Positions 30,481 to 39,707 are shown, numbered from the stretch's first letter. The stretch is 64,000 nt of DNA from Corynebacterium meitnerae (GCF_027570075.1 NZ_JAKMUS010000002.1:62001-126000), one strand, 5' to 3'. Translations and numbers: made by a program. Notes: generated from the letters alone by a model not told the origin.

Positions 30481-31848
30481 ATGTCTCGCTGGGTGCTGCA
30501 CATTGACATGGACGCGTTCTACGCGTCCTGTGAGCAGCTCACTCGGCCGACACTGAAGGGCCGCCCCGTGCTCGTCGCCGGCGTGACGGGCAGGGGAGTG
30601 GTCGCTGGTGCTTCCTATGAGGCACGCAAGTACGGCGCGCGTTCCGCCATGCCCACGTATCGTGCGGTCAAATTAGTCGGTTCCAAAGCCGTCCTCGTCG
30701 CCCCTCGCCGCGCTGTGTATTCCACGGCGTCGCGCCGGGTGTTTGAGATCATTGCCCGCCACGTAGATGTGGTGGAGCAGCTCTCCATCGACGAGGCATT
30801 CATGGAACCCGCTCACCTCCAGGGTGCTTCCCCGGAAGATGTTGAGCAGTGGTCAAATCAGCTCCGCGAGGCGATCAGGGAGGAAACAGGCCTGCCGAGC
30901 TCAATCGGGGCGGGAACCGGTAAACAGTACGCAAAGATTGCCTCAGGCCTGGCTAAACCGGATGGTGTCTTCATCATTCCACGCAGCCGCCAGAAAGACA
31001 TTCTCCACCCTCTTCCCGTCAATGAGTTGTGGGGTGTTGGTCCCGTTACGGGCGCGAAACTCACTAATGCCGGGGTTGAAACCATCGGGGACTTCGCTCA
31101 ACTCACAGAAAAAGAGGTGGATATTGCGCTTGGGGGTGCCGTGGCCAAGCAACTCTGGCAGCTTGCTCGTGGCACCGATGAGCGGCCCGTCGCTCCGCGT
31201 GCGGAAGCAAAACAGATCTCCGCGGAGCACACGTACCCGACCGATCTGACCACCGTCGCGGAAGTCGAGGCCGCCATCAGACGCGCGGCGAGTGAGTCGC
31301 ATCGTCGATTGCTTATCGACGGCCGCGGTGCCCGCACCATCACCGTCAAACTCAAAATGGCGGACTTCCGCATTGAATCCCGGTCGATGACTCTGCCGTA
31401 TGCGACTGATGATGAAGACACACTCACCGCAGCGGCCTTCAAAATTGCGCGTTACCCAGATGAAGTTGGCCCGATCCGGCTGGTGGGAGTCAGTTTTTCT
31501 GGCCTGGAATCCATCATGCAAGACACCCTGTTCCCAGAATTGGATCAAGAGATCACGCCCCATCAGGTGATCCCGGAAGAAACCGGCGTGTCTGACTTGG
31601 CTGACTTAGTTACACCCATGCCTGAGCCGACACACACCGAATCAGGTTGGCGCGCCACCCAGGACGTCACCCACCCGGACTTCGGCCACGGCTGGATTCA
31701 GGGGACGGGTCACGGCTTTGTCACCGTGCGGTTTGAAACCCGTGCGACAGGCCCCGGCAGGGTGGTGAACCTGCGTGCGGAGGACCCGGATCTTAAGCCG
31801 GGCGACCCGATTGATTCGTTGGCATGGGATGACTGGTTGGAACGCTGA
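30481..31848 (+). CDS. dinB: Y-family DNA polymerase IV (DinB)
   Basis: 455 aa translesion polymerase. HIDMDAFYASCEQLTRP at residues 7-23 carries the first catalytic Asp, SIDEAFME near 102 the second Asp-Glu pair, and the helix-hairpin-helix LPVNELWGVGPVTGAKL follows. The little-finger domain covers roughly 240-340. The C terminus has about 100 extra residues beyond a typical DinB core. It is close behind ileS; no LexA box was seen directly upstream. The last 56 nt overlap the convergent histidine kinase gene. Confidence 0.93.
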   Translation: MSRWVLHIDMDAFYASCEQLTRPTLKGRPVLVAGVTGRGVVAGASYEARKYGARSAMPTYRAVKLVGSKAVLVAPRRAVYSTASRRVFEIIARHVDVVEQLSIDEAFMEPAHLQGASPEDVEQWSNQLREAIREETGLPSSIGAGTGKQYAKIASGLAKPDGVFIIPRSRQKDILHPLPVNELWGVGPVTGAKLTNAGVETIGDFAQLTEKEVDIALGGAVAKQLWQLARGTDERPVAPRAEAKQISAEHTYPTDLTTVAEVEAAIRRAASESHRRLLIDGRGARTITVKLKMADFRIESRSMTLPYATDDEDTLTAAAFKIARYPDEVGPIRLVGVSFSGLESIMQDTLFPELDQEITPHQVIPEETGVSDLADLVTPMPEPTHTESGWRATQDVTHPDFGHGWIQGTGHGFVTVRFETRATGPGRVVNLRAEDPDLKPGDPIDSLAWDDWLER

Positions 31849-32815
31849 AACGGGCGATCAAACCACCACCCACTCGCGGTAGAAGCTCAAGCTTCCCGCC
31901 GTGTGATGCGGCGATGCTGTCCGTCAGTGTGAGCCCCAAACCATGACCTGATCCGGTGAAAGGCTCCACAAACGTAGCCACTTCCTCCTCACTCAGTCCC
32001 GGACCAGCACTTTCCACCGTCACCGTGGCCAGCCCATCATGGAGAGTCAACGCGCCCGAGACATACTCCCCGTGAGTGTGCGCATTGCGCACCAGGTTCG
32101 ACACCGCGTGCTGCAGCAAGACTGGATCACCAGTCACAATGACTGATTCCGCATCAATCCCGCAGTCACGGCAGATGGCACCGAAATCAACAGCATCAAC
32201 AGCTGGCATTTCTGCGCGGGCAAGATCCAGCAGCGCAGTCACTGTTTTCGCATTGCCAGCATTCACTTCACGGATGCGGTTCAGTGCCTCTCGCAGTTCA
32301 CCGTCGTTGTCACCTGCCAGCGCCACATCAGCGATGGTTTGGATGGTGGAGATCGGGGTTTTCAACTCATGGGAAGCATTCGCGGAGAAACGCTTCTGTG
32401 CGGTGATGGAATCAGCCAGAGTATCCAGCATGGTGTCCAACGCCTTTGATACGTCCCCGAGCTCATCAGCCGCGCCGGTATACCCCGTGCGTTCCTTCAT
32501 ATCGCCGGCGGTGACCTTGCGGGCAGTCGAGGCGATCGATGACAGCGGCGTGATCACCCATCCGGCCACGAACCATCCGATGACACCGGCCAAAACCGTC
32601 AGCACCAGCAGACTGACCAGGGAAGCTGTCAACATAACGCGCAGAATATCGCTGCTCACCGGCACCGCGCCATCGATGACGGCGGAATCGGGGAATTCAG
32701 CGCGGAAGGGGACTGGCGTTAATTTCAGGTAGCCATACACCAGCGCGATGAGCGCCAGGCCCACCGAAGCTGTCGTGGCCACGAACATCGCGGTGATGCG
32801 GGAACGCAGACTCAT
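31793..32815 (-). CDS. Two-component sensor histidine kinase
   Basis: 340 aa. Two transmembrane helices (about residues 10-30 and 62-84) frame a short extracytoplasmic sensor of about 30 residues. A HAMP domain follows, then the H-box SANASHELKTPISTI with the phospho-acceptor His near residue 150, the N-box SNLVRNAHTH near 241 and the G2 box GSGHGLGLTLTDSIA. In the G1 box the usual DxGPG Asp is replaced by Ser (VESAGPGL near 267). It overlaps the response regulator by 4 nt. The signal is unknown. Confidence 0.9.
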   Translation of the reverse strand: MSLRSRITAMFVATTASVGLALIALVYGYLKLTPVPFRAEFPDSAVIDGAVPVSSDILRVMLTASLVSLLVLTVLAGVIGWFVAGWVITPLSSIASTARKVTAGDMKERTGYTGAADELGDVSKALDTMLDTLADSITAQKRFSANASHELKTPISTIQTIADVALAGDNDGELREALNRIREVNAGNAKTVTALLDLARAEMPAVDAVDFGAICRDCGIDAESVIVTGDPVLLQHAVSNLVRNAHTHGEYVSGALTLHDGLATVTVESAGPGLSEEEVATFVEPFTGSGHGLGLTLTDSIAASHGGKLELLPRVGGGLIARFSVPTSHPMPTNQSGRPA

Positions 32816-33480
32816 GAGACGTAGTACCCCTCACCAGGTCGAGTGAAAATCACCTGTGGCTCGCCAAGCTTCTTCCGAAGGTAAGAGATGGTCACGCGCG
32901 GTGAATTAGTAAATGGATCCGCGTTCTCATCCCAGGCTTGCTCCAACAATTCCTCCGCGGAGAGCACCGCGCCACCGGCTTCCATGAGTACTTCCAGCAC
33001 CGCGAATTCCTTTGGGCTGAGAGCAATCTCCTTATCGCCCCGCATGACGCGTCGCCGCACGGTATCCATCCGGACATCACCGGACACCAAGACAGAATCA
33101 CGTTTGGGGGAATTACGCCTTCCCAATGCGACTACCCGCGCGATGAGTTCCGGCAGTTCAAACGGCTTGGGCAGATAATCATCGGCGCCCAAATTGAACC
33201 CACTCAAGCGGTCGTCGAGGGTGCCAGATGCGGTCAACATGAGCACCCGGATGTGCGGATAATCCGAAACAATGCGCGCACAGATCTCATCACCATGCAC
33301 GCCAGGCAGGTCACGGTCCAGCACAACGACGTCGATGCCGCCGCCGGAACTTGCGAGTTTTTCCACGGCCGCGGTGCCGTCGTAAAGCACTTCCGCCCGC
33401 ATTCCTTCCCTGGTCAGGGCGGTGTGCAATGCGTCGGCGAGATAGACCTCGTCTTCAACGATGAGTACATGAGGGGACAT
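32812..33480 (-). CDS. OmpR/PhoB-family response regulator
   Basis: 222 aa from ATG 33480, which gives the receiver opening MSPHVLIVEDEVYLADAL; earlier in-frame starts add non-conserved sequence. The phospho-acceptor Asp is in VVVLDRDLPGVHGDEI near residue 55, and the Lys switch is in DDYLPKPFELPELIARV near 107. The winged-helix C-terminal domain runs from about 125 (DVRMDTVRRRVMRGDKEIAL to the end). It is the first gene of the operon with the kinase. The targets are unknown. Confidence 0.94.
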   Translation of the reverse strand: MSPHVLIVEDEVYLADALHTALTREGMRAEVLYDGTAAVEKLASSGGGIDVVVLDRDLPGVHGDEICARIVSDYPHIRVLMLTASGTLDDRLSGFNLGADDYLPKPFELPELIARVVALGRRNSPKRDSVLVSGDVRMDTVRRRVMRGDKEIALSPKEFAVLEVLMEAGGAVLSAEELLEQAWDENADPFTNSPRVTISYLRKKLGEPQVIFTRPGEGYYVS

Positions 33481-33531
33481 GAAAAATGATCTTAACGCTC
33501 TCGCAACATCGCCCTCCGTAACGTGCGGTTC

Positions 33532-34416
33532 ATGCGGATAGTTGGAATTGATGTGGCACGCGCAGTCGCCCTGATTGCCATGGTGGCGGCGCACCTGACA
33601 GTGACTGGTGCGAACACCTTAGGCATCGTTGGGCAGCTGCTCTATGGGTTCCCGGCGGCGCTCTTTGCATTCCTCGCCGGAATCTCCATGAGCTTGATGC
33701 GCCCGCACCCGGTCACCTTTTTGGTGCGTGGCCTGATCCTCATCATTCTTCACTTCGTGCTGGTTCCCTTCGCGGGATCCATCGAAGTGGTCCTGCTACC
33801 GCTGGGCCTGTCAATGATGCTCCTCGCCTTCGTTCCTTCCTGGAGCACTCCTCGTCTCAGCGCTGTGGGCATTATCGTTATTGCTCTCAGCGCAACGACG
33901 AGCCAGCTGGGAGGAATCTTCGGCGCACCCTACCCACTCGCCATGTGGGTTGCCCTCATGGTGGCCGGCATGCTGTTCAACCGGATCAAACACCTCAACA
34001 TTGCTGTGCTTGTTGGTGGGGCGTTAGCAATCGCGGATATCTACCTGCGTCTGCATGTTGTGTTGCCGGTATGGCTCGATGCCAATGGCCACACGGGTGG
34101 AATCATTGATGTTCTTGGCTCAATCGGGATGTCAGCAGCAGTGGTGGCTCTGTGCCGCTTGCTGTACTCCGTCATCCCGGCGTCCCCGGTGCTTCAACCG
34201 ATGGGTTCGATGACGCTCACCTTGTACTGCCTCCACATTCTCACCTCTGAGTATCTGTCCTTCGTTGTGACAGTGATCGCGGCGGCAGTCATCGCCGTGG
34301 TGTGGAAGCACTTCTTCACACGTGGCCCGCTTGAAGCCGGGGTCGCGAACATTACTAAAACCGCTAAGGAGAATTATGAAACTCGTACGCACAGCAGCGC
34401 TCGTAGCAACGGTTAG
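33532..34416 (+). CDS. Polytopic membrane protein, acyltransferase-like (DUF1624/HGSNAT-type N terminus)
   Basis: 294 aa with about nine hydrophobic segments. The opening RIVGIDVARAVALIAMVAAHL resembles the first helix of the heparan-glucosaminide acetyltransferase/DUF1624/DUF418 group, whose members move acyl groups across membranes. A function is not established. ATG 33532 is chosen; GTG 33523 is possible and neither has a good ribosome-binding site. It is divergent from the response regulator, so it may be regulated by that system. The 3' end overlaps the protease gene by 41 nt. Confidence 0.6.
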   Translation: MRIVGIDVARAVALIAMVAAHLTVTGANTLGIVGQLLYGFPAALFAFLAGISMSLMRPHPVTFLVRGLILIILHFVLVPFAGSIEVVLLPLGLSMMLLAFVPSWSTPRLSAVGIIVIALSATTSQLGGIFGAPYPLAMWVALMVAGMLFNRIKHLNIAVLVGGALAIADIYLRLHVVLPVWLDANGHTGGIIDVLGSIGMSAAVVALCRLLYSVIPASPVLQPMGSMTLTLYCLHILTSEYLSFVVTVIAAAVIAVVWKHFFTRGPLEAGVANITKTAKENYETRTHSSARSNG

Positions 34417-35215
34417 CCTGCTCAACCCGACTCTCGCTCTCGCAATGGAGAGCAAGGACATGGCTGGCAACACGGCGGAAGCTAACACGGTTGTCTCCCT
34501 GCGTATGCAGGACGATGAGCCGGAAGACGGTACCTGCACCGGCACGGCCATCGCTCCTCACTGGGTGCTCACCGCGCGCCACTGCATGGAGATGTTCGAG
34601 AAGCCGGGCGGCAGCGTCCGTACCCTGCAGGGCGAGGACCAGCGTGTCTACGAGGTTGACCGCTGGGAGAAGGCGCCGATCGGTGACATCGGCCTGGTCC
34701 ACACCGTCCAGGACATGCAGCTGGACTACTACGCGGAAGTCTCCAAGGAAACTCTCGCTGACGGTGACGTGACCCTCTACGGTTGGTCTTCCGATGGTTC
34801 CGGCGGCTCCACCCAGCTGCCTACTGCAAAGGGCACCTCCAAGACGAGTGATGAAGCACCAGCGCTTTTCGACGCCCCGAGTGCCGCCGTCGTTGACCTC
34901 GCGGGCGGAGCACGCATCCAGCCGGGTGACTCCGGCGGACCGATCTTCCAGGATGGCCGCGTCTCCGCTGTGATGTCCGCTGGCCTGTTCAGTGATCCGG
35001 ACAACCCGTCTGAGGAGGAGCTGCTGAGCAACCCGAAGGTGGCTGTTGCTCCAGTGGCTGCTCAGTACGAGTGGATTGACAAGATCATCCAGCAGCCGGA
35101 AACGGACATGATGGAGGAGAACAAGGGTGCGGACACCAAGACCTGGTGGATCGCTGGTGTCCTCGGTCTGATCGCTGTGATCGGTGCCGGCGCACTCCTG
35201 CTTAAGCGCCGATAA
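34376..35215 (+). CDS. Secreted, membrane-anchored trypsin-like serine protease
   Basis: 279 aa from ATG 34376, with AAGGAGAA just upstream. A signal peptide (MKLVRTAALVATVSLLNPTLALA) is followed by an S1-family protease domain: His in VLTARHCM near residue 69, Asp in GDIGLVHT near 104, and Ser in QPGDSGGPIF near 186. A C-terminal transmembrane helix (TWWIAGVLGLIAVIGAGALLL) with a basic end anchors it outside the membrane. Tight overlap with the preceding membrane protein suggests a shared role in envelope processing. The substrate is unknown. Confidence 0.86.
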   Translation: MKLVRTAALVATVSLLNPTLALAMESKDMAGNTAEANTVVSLRMQDDEPEDGTCTGTAIAPHWVLTARHCMEMFEKPGGSVRTLQGEDQRVYEVDRWEKAPIGDIGLVHTVQDMQLDYYAEVSKETLADGDVTLYGWSSDGSGGSTQLPTAKGTSKTSDEAPALFDAPSAAVVDLAGGARIQPGDSGGPIFQDGRVSAVMSAGLFSDPDNPSEEELLSNPKVAVAPVAAQYEWIDKIIQQPETDMMEENKGADTKTWWIAGVLGLIAVIGAGALLLKRR

Positions 35216-36065
35216 TCTCCGCCGGATCAACCCCAGCCCGCAGCGCCGCAGCCAAGGCGATGCGGGCTTGACCGGCGCGTAACCAACCGGAGGGAATCAC
35301 CCCGTGCTTCCCCAGGGTGTTTCCTCCTCCGGGGCCACCGTAAGAAAAGTTCACCTTGCCGAAGGGGACAGAGGTGGTCAACACAATAGGCATGGACAGT
35401 TCCGCCAATGCTTCGCCTACCTCCGCGGAGACATTGCCGGCACCGAGTCCTTCCACCACAAGACCATCCGCATCCTCACACCCATCGAGGATGCTCGCCG
35501 GTGCCCCTGGGTAACAGGTGATGATGGGAACGTTCATTCCTGCCAATGAAACAGGCGGCAGATGGACCGGATTTTCCGGGACATCGCCGGTAGAGACAAA
35601 AGGATTCAATGCCTCTGTATGCCCCTTAATTAGACCGCGTGCGGGCAGCACCTCCCCACAAAAGACCACGTGGGTGCGAGACCTCAAAGACCGCACCGCA
35701 GTGCGGAGGTTTTCAAACCCGTCCGGTTCCTCGTGGTCTGCGGGCCGCATAGCACCGGTAACAACTACTGGGTCTTCAAAGAAGAGATCGAGTGCGAAAG
35801 CGGTGTCCACCAGGGAATCTGTTCCATGTGTGACCACCACCCCCGAATGGTCTTCCAGTTCCTCATGCACGGCCGTGACCACTGCGTCGATATCAGCGAA
35901 TGTCATCGCTGAAGAATCGAGCGCAGTGATGTCGCGTGCCGTAACACCATGAAGTCCAGCGCGCTCGACGAGCTCCGCTGCGGAAAGCGTCGGTGTTAAC
36001 CCGCCATCAGCATCGCGTGTACAGGCAATCGTGCCACCAGTGGAAATTACTGAAACATGCACCAT
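35202..36065 (-). CDS. L-asparaginase (type I/II family)
   Basis: 287 aa. ISTGGTIACTRDADGG at residues 7-22 carries the first catalytic Thr, and VVTHGTDSLVDTAFAL near 81-96 the second Thr-Asp-(Lys) site. It hydrolyses asparagine to aspartate and ammonia. No signal peptide is visible, so it is probably cytosolic. The start is ATG 36065, just before the family motif; upstream in-frame codons lie in the region of the divergent lipoprotein. The 3' end overlaps the protease gene by 14 nt. Confidence 0.92.
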   Translation of the reverse strand: MVHVSVISTGGTIACTRDADGGLTPTLSAAELVERAGLHGVTARDITALDSSAMTFADIDAVVTAVHEELEDHSGVVVTHGTDSLVDTAFALDLFFEDPVVVTGAMRPADHEEPDGFENLRTAVRSLRSRTHVVFCGEVLPARGLIKGHTEALNPFVSTGDVPENPVHLPPVSLAGMNVPIITCYPGAPASILDGCEDADGLVVEGLGAGNVSAEVGEALAELSMPIVLTTSVPFGKVNFSYGGPGGGNTLGKHGVIPSGWLRAGQARIALAAALRAGVDPAEIIGA

Positions 36066-36092
36066 ATTCCCAGATTGCCACAGGCGCGCCGA

Positions 36093-36121
36093 TTGGACCT
36101 GAGGGGACAAGCCGGTAACGT
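36093..36121 (+). promoter_or_regulatory. Promoter of the 36129 lipoprotein gene, predicted leaderless
   Basis: TTGGAC (36093-36098), a 17-nt spacer and TAACGT (36116-36121) form a good housekeeping promoter. The -10 ends 7 nt before GTG 36129, with no Shine-Dalgarno sequence between. Confidence 0.6.
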
Positions 36122-36128
36122 AAAAACG

Positions 36129-36701
36129 GTGAAAACACGCAAATTTGTAGCCATCGTGTCCGCTTTCGGTGCCGCAGTGACCCTCGCGGCGTGCTCGAGT
36201 GACGATTCTGCGAGCAATGAAACCTCCGGCACCGCAGTAAGCAGCGGCGCTGAGCAAGCTCCGGCTGCGGAGATGCCCACCGCTGCTGAACTCAATGAGA
36301 TCTTGGCCCGCGCCACCAACCCGGAGCTGCCCATGGAGGAGCGCACCCGCACCGTCCAGGGCGGTGAGAACGCTGTTGAAATCTTCGATGTGATGACGCA
36401 GGCGAAGAATGAATCCGGCGCTGACTTCCAGGTCGTCGAGCCGATCCTGCCGGGCTACACCCCGACTGAGGTGCTCGCCGCTGTGAACTTCACCCAGCCG
36501 GACCAGGGCCCGACTACTGCGGAGAACGTGTCCTTCGTCTTCGAGGACGGCACCTGGAAGCTCTCCCAGTCCTGGGCGTGCACCCTGATCCGCAACACTG
36601 TTGCCCCTGAGCAGGTCCCTGCTATGTGTGAGGCAGAAGCCCCTGAACAAGCGCCGGCACCAGAAGAGGCACCGGCACCGGAACAGGCACCGGCTCTCTA
36701 G
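36129..36701 (+). CDS. Secreted lipoprotein, unknown function
   Basis: 190 aa. The signal peptide ends in the lipobox LAAC at residues 19-22 (VTLAACSSDDSAS). The body (residues about 45-165) looks like a low-molecular-weight substrate-binding or Mce-neighbour type fold (VNFTQPDQGPTTAENVSFVFEDG, then WKLSQSWACTLI) but I recognise no named family. The last 25 residues are a Pro/Ala/Glu repeat (PEQAPAPEEAPAPEQAP). A leaderless GTG start is supported by the upstream promoter. Its stop codon interlocks with that of the convergent ABC-F gene within CTAG. Confidence 0.78.
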   Translation: MKTRKFVAIVSAFGAAVTLAACSSDDSASNETSGTAVSSGAEQAPAAEMPTAAELNEILARATNPELPMEERTRTVQGGENAVEIFDVMTQAKNESGADFQVVEPILPGYTPTEVLAAVNFTQPDQGPTTAENVSFVFEDGTWKLSQSWACTLIRNTVAPEQVPAMCEAEAPEQAPAPEEAPAPEQAPAL

Positions 36702-38359
36702 CTTTCTTCGCGCCACACCTCCTCCGTCCACAGCGTGGACAGAGTGAGGATCGTGGCGCGTTGATCTTTTTCAGCGATGCGCCTGCGCCATTGGCGGCGC
36801 ACCCACCGGTCGTGGGACGTGATGATGACGGTGCCTTCGAAGTCCAACAATGCTTCCTCAAGCTCTTCGGCAAGGGCGAGGGAGAGGTGGTTCGTGGGTT
36901 CGTCGAGAAGCAACAAATCCGGCGGTGAGGACAAGATCAACCCCAAGGACACGCGGCGACGCTGACCGAGGGAGAGGTCCTGCAGCGGTTGTTCTGCTTG
37001 CTCCTGTGTCATGAGGCCCATCTCGACGATTTCCGGGAGCATGTCCAGCGCCGTCACTGAGAGATCCGTCCAAGTGTCATCCTGCTCGAGGCGTGCCACC
37101 GTCATCTCTTCCGGCATGTGGAGTTCGCCGGAATAGTCGGTGAGCTCACCGTCCAGGATTTTCAGGAGTGTGGATTTGCCAGCGCCATTCGGACCTTCCA
37201 CGAGGAGTTGCTGGCCGGGCTGCACCTTGATGGTCAGCGGTGCTAACCGATCTTCAACCGCGAGATCCTTCGTCACTACCGCGGGCACGCCGAGAGAAGT
37301 AGCGGTGTGGGATGGCAGGCCCTGGAAGCGCAGCCGTTTCGGAGGTGCAGGAATCTCACGGCGTTCGAGTGCTTCGAGGCGGTTCTCCGCGGACTTTCGG
37401 CGCCCACCGATGGTCTTGGCCGCGCGATCGGCATAGAACTTGGCTGCCTTGCGAGTTTCGGTCTTGCTCTCGAAGGAGTGGAACACGTCCTCGTCGGTGA
37501 TAGCAGCGGCCTTCTCCAGCCGGGCACGTTCGTGTTCTTGTGCCGCATAGTCCGTGGCCCAGCGGTTTCGCCGGGATTCACGAGCAACCAGGTAATCAGA
37601 GAAAGAACCGGAGAAACGCGCACCCTGGCGGGTTTCTTCACCGAATCCGCCCTCCGCACCCAAACCGGGGTCGAGGTCAACCAGCCCATCGCAGGCGCTA
37701 TCCAAGAAGAAGCGGTCGTGGGATGCAGCCAACACAGGTCCCTTGAAAGCGCGCAATTCCTCAATAAGGAAGTCCACGGCTTCATCATCGAGGTGGTTCG
37801 TCGGCTCGTCCAACACCATTGCGTCAACCGGTCGCAGCAACAGTGCTGCTAGTGCGAAGCGGCGGCGCTGACCACCGGACATCTCGCCTAGGGGAGTGCT
37901 CAATTCAACATTGGCAAGACCAAGGCCGGCCAGAACGGCAGCGATGCGGGCATCGAGTTCCCACACGCCGGAGTTCTCTGCGCGAGCTAGAGCAGCATCG
38001 AATTGATCCGAGTACTTCTCAGGATCTTCAGCCATGAGCTCGGACAGTTCGGTGATGGCGCGTTCGACGCCGCGGAGTTCGTGGACGGATTCGTCGATAA
38101 GCGATTGTGCTGGCTCACTGAATGGCAGCGACGTTTCTTGCGCGATGAATCCGGTCAACTCTGGGGTAATGATCGTGCCGGCGGTTGGCTTCAGATCACC
38201 GCTGATGAGTGACAACAGAGTGGACTTGCCGGCGCCATTCTCACCGATCAAACCGGTCACTGATCCAGAGGGGACCGCGAAGGAGACGTCGGTGAGGACG
38301 CGGTGTCCATCCGGGTAACTGAAGGAAAGTCCGTCTACACCAATGTGGGTATGCCTCAT
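36698..38359 (-). CDS. ABC-F family ATP-binding protein
   Basis: 553 aa soluble protein with two ABC domains and no membrane segments. The first Walker A is GENGAGKST near residues 36-44, with signature MSGGQRRRFAL near 161. The second is GPNGAGKST near 346, with signature LSLGQRRRVSLG near 429 and Walker B LLLLDEPTNHLS. The ABC-F linker between the domains is charged and helical. Members act on ribosomes as translation factors or give resistance to ribosome-targeting drugs; which applies here is not clear. ATG 38359 has AAGAAG upstream; a GTG at 38368 overlaps the preceding gene's stop. Confidence 0.9.
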   Translation of the reverse strand: MRHTHIGVDGLSFSYPDGHRVLTDVSFAVPSGSVTGLIGENGAGKSTLLSLISGDLKPTAGTIITPELTGFIAQETSLPFSEPAQSLIDESVHELRGVERAITELSELMAEDPEKYSDQFDAALARAENSGVWELDARIAAVLAGLGLANVELSTPLGEMSGGQRRRFALAALLLRPVDAMVLDEPTNHLDDEAVDFLIEELRAFKGPVLAASHDRFFLDSACDGLVDLDPGLGAEGGFGEETRQGARFSGSFSDYLVARESRRNRWATDYAAQEHERARLEKAAAITDEDVFHSFESKTETRKAAKFYADRAAKTIGGRRKSAENRLEALERREIPAPPKRLRFQGLPSHTATSLGVPAVVTKDLAVEDRLAPLTIKVQPGQQLLVEGPNGAGKSTLLKILDGELTDYSGELHMPEEMTVARLEQDDTWTDLSVTALDMLPEIVEMGLMTQEQAEQPLQDLSLGQRRRVSLGLILSSPPDLLLLDEPTNHLSLALAEELEEALLDFEGTVIITSHDRWVRRQWRRRIAEKDQRATILTLSTLWTEEVWREES

Positions 38360-38364
38360 GTTGA

Positions 38365-39192
38365 TCACTTCTTGTAGGTCGTCGCCGTGGTCATGTCCTG
38401 CACCACTTTGAAATCAGGGTTAGGTCCAGCGTAAACCGTTCGTGTTGTGGCGGTGTTTTCCCCGGCGGTAGGAAGAAGCTTGGTCAGATCCACGGTGATG
38501 GTGCCTGAAGAAGTGGTCGACCAGTCTTCGGCGGTTAATTTATTGCCGTCATCCAACTCGAGGGTCTTCTTCGCGGGTTCCTCCTGGACCTGCACATCCA
38601 GCGTGACAGTATCCCCATCGCGGGAGGTCAGAGTGTATGTGGTCGTGCGGAGCATATTTGTATCACCGAGGGTGCGCGTTTTCACCGACCATTGCGCGCC
38701 GACACCTACCGGCTCCACGGGGAATACCGGGTTGGTGGACATGATCTGCAGCAGAGCACGCTCGGTGGTGGCGCGTGTCTCGTCCGAACTGCCGTCTGGC
38801 GGGAGCAGCTTGATCTCCTCAACCTGCCCTTGCACGTCCATGTGCCACCGCATGCGGAAACCATCGGTGTTGAATTCAGCGACGTTTCCGTCCACCACAG
38901 AGACGGACAAGGGGAGTGTCGTCTCCTCCAAGCCCTCACCCGTTGGTGCTTCCGCATTCACCTTGTCCGTTGCCACGGCAGCGTGGTTGGCGGCGTAATT
39001 CACCGCAATCTCTGATTCTTGTGGGGAGAATGCATAAACTAGCTGCTGTTTATCGCCTTCACCATTGGAAATGAGATTCACATCTGGTGAATCCACGGCA
39101 AAAGCCGGGATCTCCTCAATAGGATCCGGACTGGAACAACCGGCGAGGGACAGGGCACTGGCCACGAGAAGAGTGGCGGTGATTCTACGCAA
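38365..39192 (-). CDS. Secreted lipoprotein, DUF6263-like
   Basis: 275 aa from TTG 39192. A lipobox (LSLAGC, Cys near residue 19) follows a short basic signal peptide (RRITATLLVASA). The rest is a beta-rich exported domain with VGAQWSVKTRT and TTYTLTSRDGDTVTLDVQVQ, seen in DUF6263-type actinobacterial lipoproteins. A GTG two codons earlier (39198) abuts the AAGGAG ribosome-binding site, so TTG with 5-nt spacing is the better start. Its end overlaps the possible GTG start of the ABC-F gene, suggesting coupling. Function unknown. Confidence 0.75.
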   Translation of the reverse strand: MRRITATLLVASALSLAGCSSPDPIEEIPAFAVDSPDVNLISNGEGDKQQLVYAFSPQESEIAVNYAANHAAVATDKVNAEAPTGEGLEETTLPLSVSVVDGNVAEFNTDGFRMRWHMDVQGQVEEIKLLPPDGSSDETRATTERALLQIMSTNPVFPVEPVGVGAQWSVKTRTLGDTNMLRTTTYTLTSRDGDTVTLDVQVQEEPAKKTLELDDGNKLTAEDWSTTSSGTITVDLTKLLPTAGENTATTRTVYAGPNPDFKVVQDMTTATTYKK

Positions 39193-39218
39193 ACTCACTC
39201 CTTGAACCTACCGCCGAC

Positions 39219-39224
39219 TAAGGT
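39219..39224 (+). promoter_or_regulatory. -10 element of lspA, predicted leaderless
   Basis: TAAGGT ends 9 nt before ATG 39234; no clear Shine-Dalgarno sequence intervenes. Confidence 0.5.
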
Positions 39225-39233
39225 TAGGGGCCA

Positions 39234-39707
39234 ATGACCTCCCTTACTCATAAGCGCACGTATCTGGCCCTCATCATGATCGCCGTGGGAATCATCGATC
39301 AGATTCTCAAACAGATCATGGTGTCTTCACTGACGCCAGGGGAACCTTTCTATCTCATTGGGGATTGGTTCCGGCTTCTACTCGTGTTCAATCCGGGTGC
39401 CGCGTTCTCCCTCGGCAGTGATTCCACCTGGCTGTTCACTACTATTCAGCTCGCGTTCGTGGTGGGCGCGTTGATTGCGGCGCCACGTCTGAAAACCCGG
39501 TGGGAGATCGTGGGCCTTTCCCTCATCGCAGGTGGTGCTTTGGGGAATTTGATCGACCGCCTCTTCCGCGAGCCGGGTTTCTGGTTCGGTCACGTGGTGG
39601 ACTACATCTCCGTCGGTTCGTTCGCCGTGTTCAATTTTGCGGATATGGCGATCAACGTTGGGGTTGTGGTGTTCATCATCGCGCTGTTTTTCACGGGGGA
39701 GAAATGA
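39234..39707 (+). CDS. lspA: Prolipoprotein signal peptidase (signal peptidase II)
   Basis: 157 aa with four hydrophobic segments. It cleaves signal peptides before the lipid-modified cysteine of lipoproteins, several of which are encoded in this window. [10 protein letters not shown] near residues 52-61 and the two catalytic aspartates, in [11 protein letters not shown] near 105 and [11 protein letters not shown] near 136, are intact. The gene starts an operon with rluD (ATGA overlap) and the 158-aa membrane protein. Confidence 0.95.
   Translation: MTSLTHKRTYLALIMIAVGIIDQILKQIMVSSLTPGEPFYLIGDWFRLLLVFNPGAAFSLGSDSTWLFTTIQLAFVVGALIAAPRLKTRWEIVGLSLIAGGALGNLIDRLFREPGFWFGHVVDYISVGSFAVFNFADMAINVGVVVFIIALFFTGEK

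Noticed and set aside
35202-36731. Long N-terminal extension of asparaginase to 36731
   Set aside because: The extra codons lie opposite the lipoprotein gene and translate to an Arg/Leu-rich stretch. The family motif STGGTIA begins a few residues after ATG 36065.
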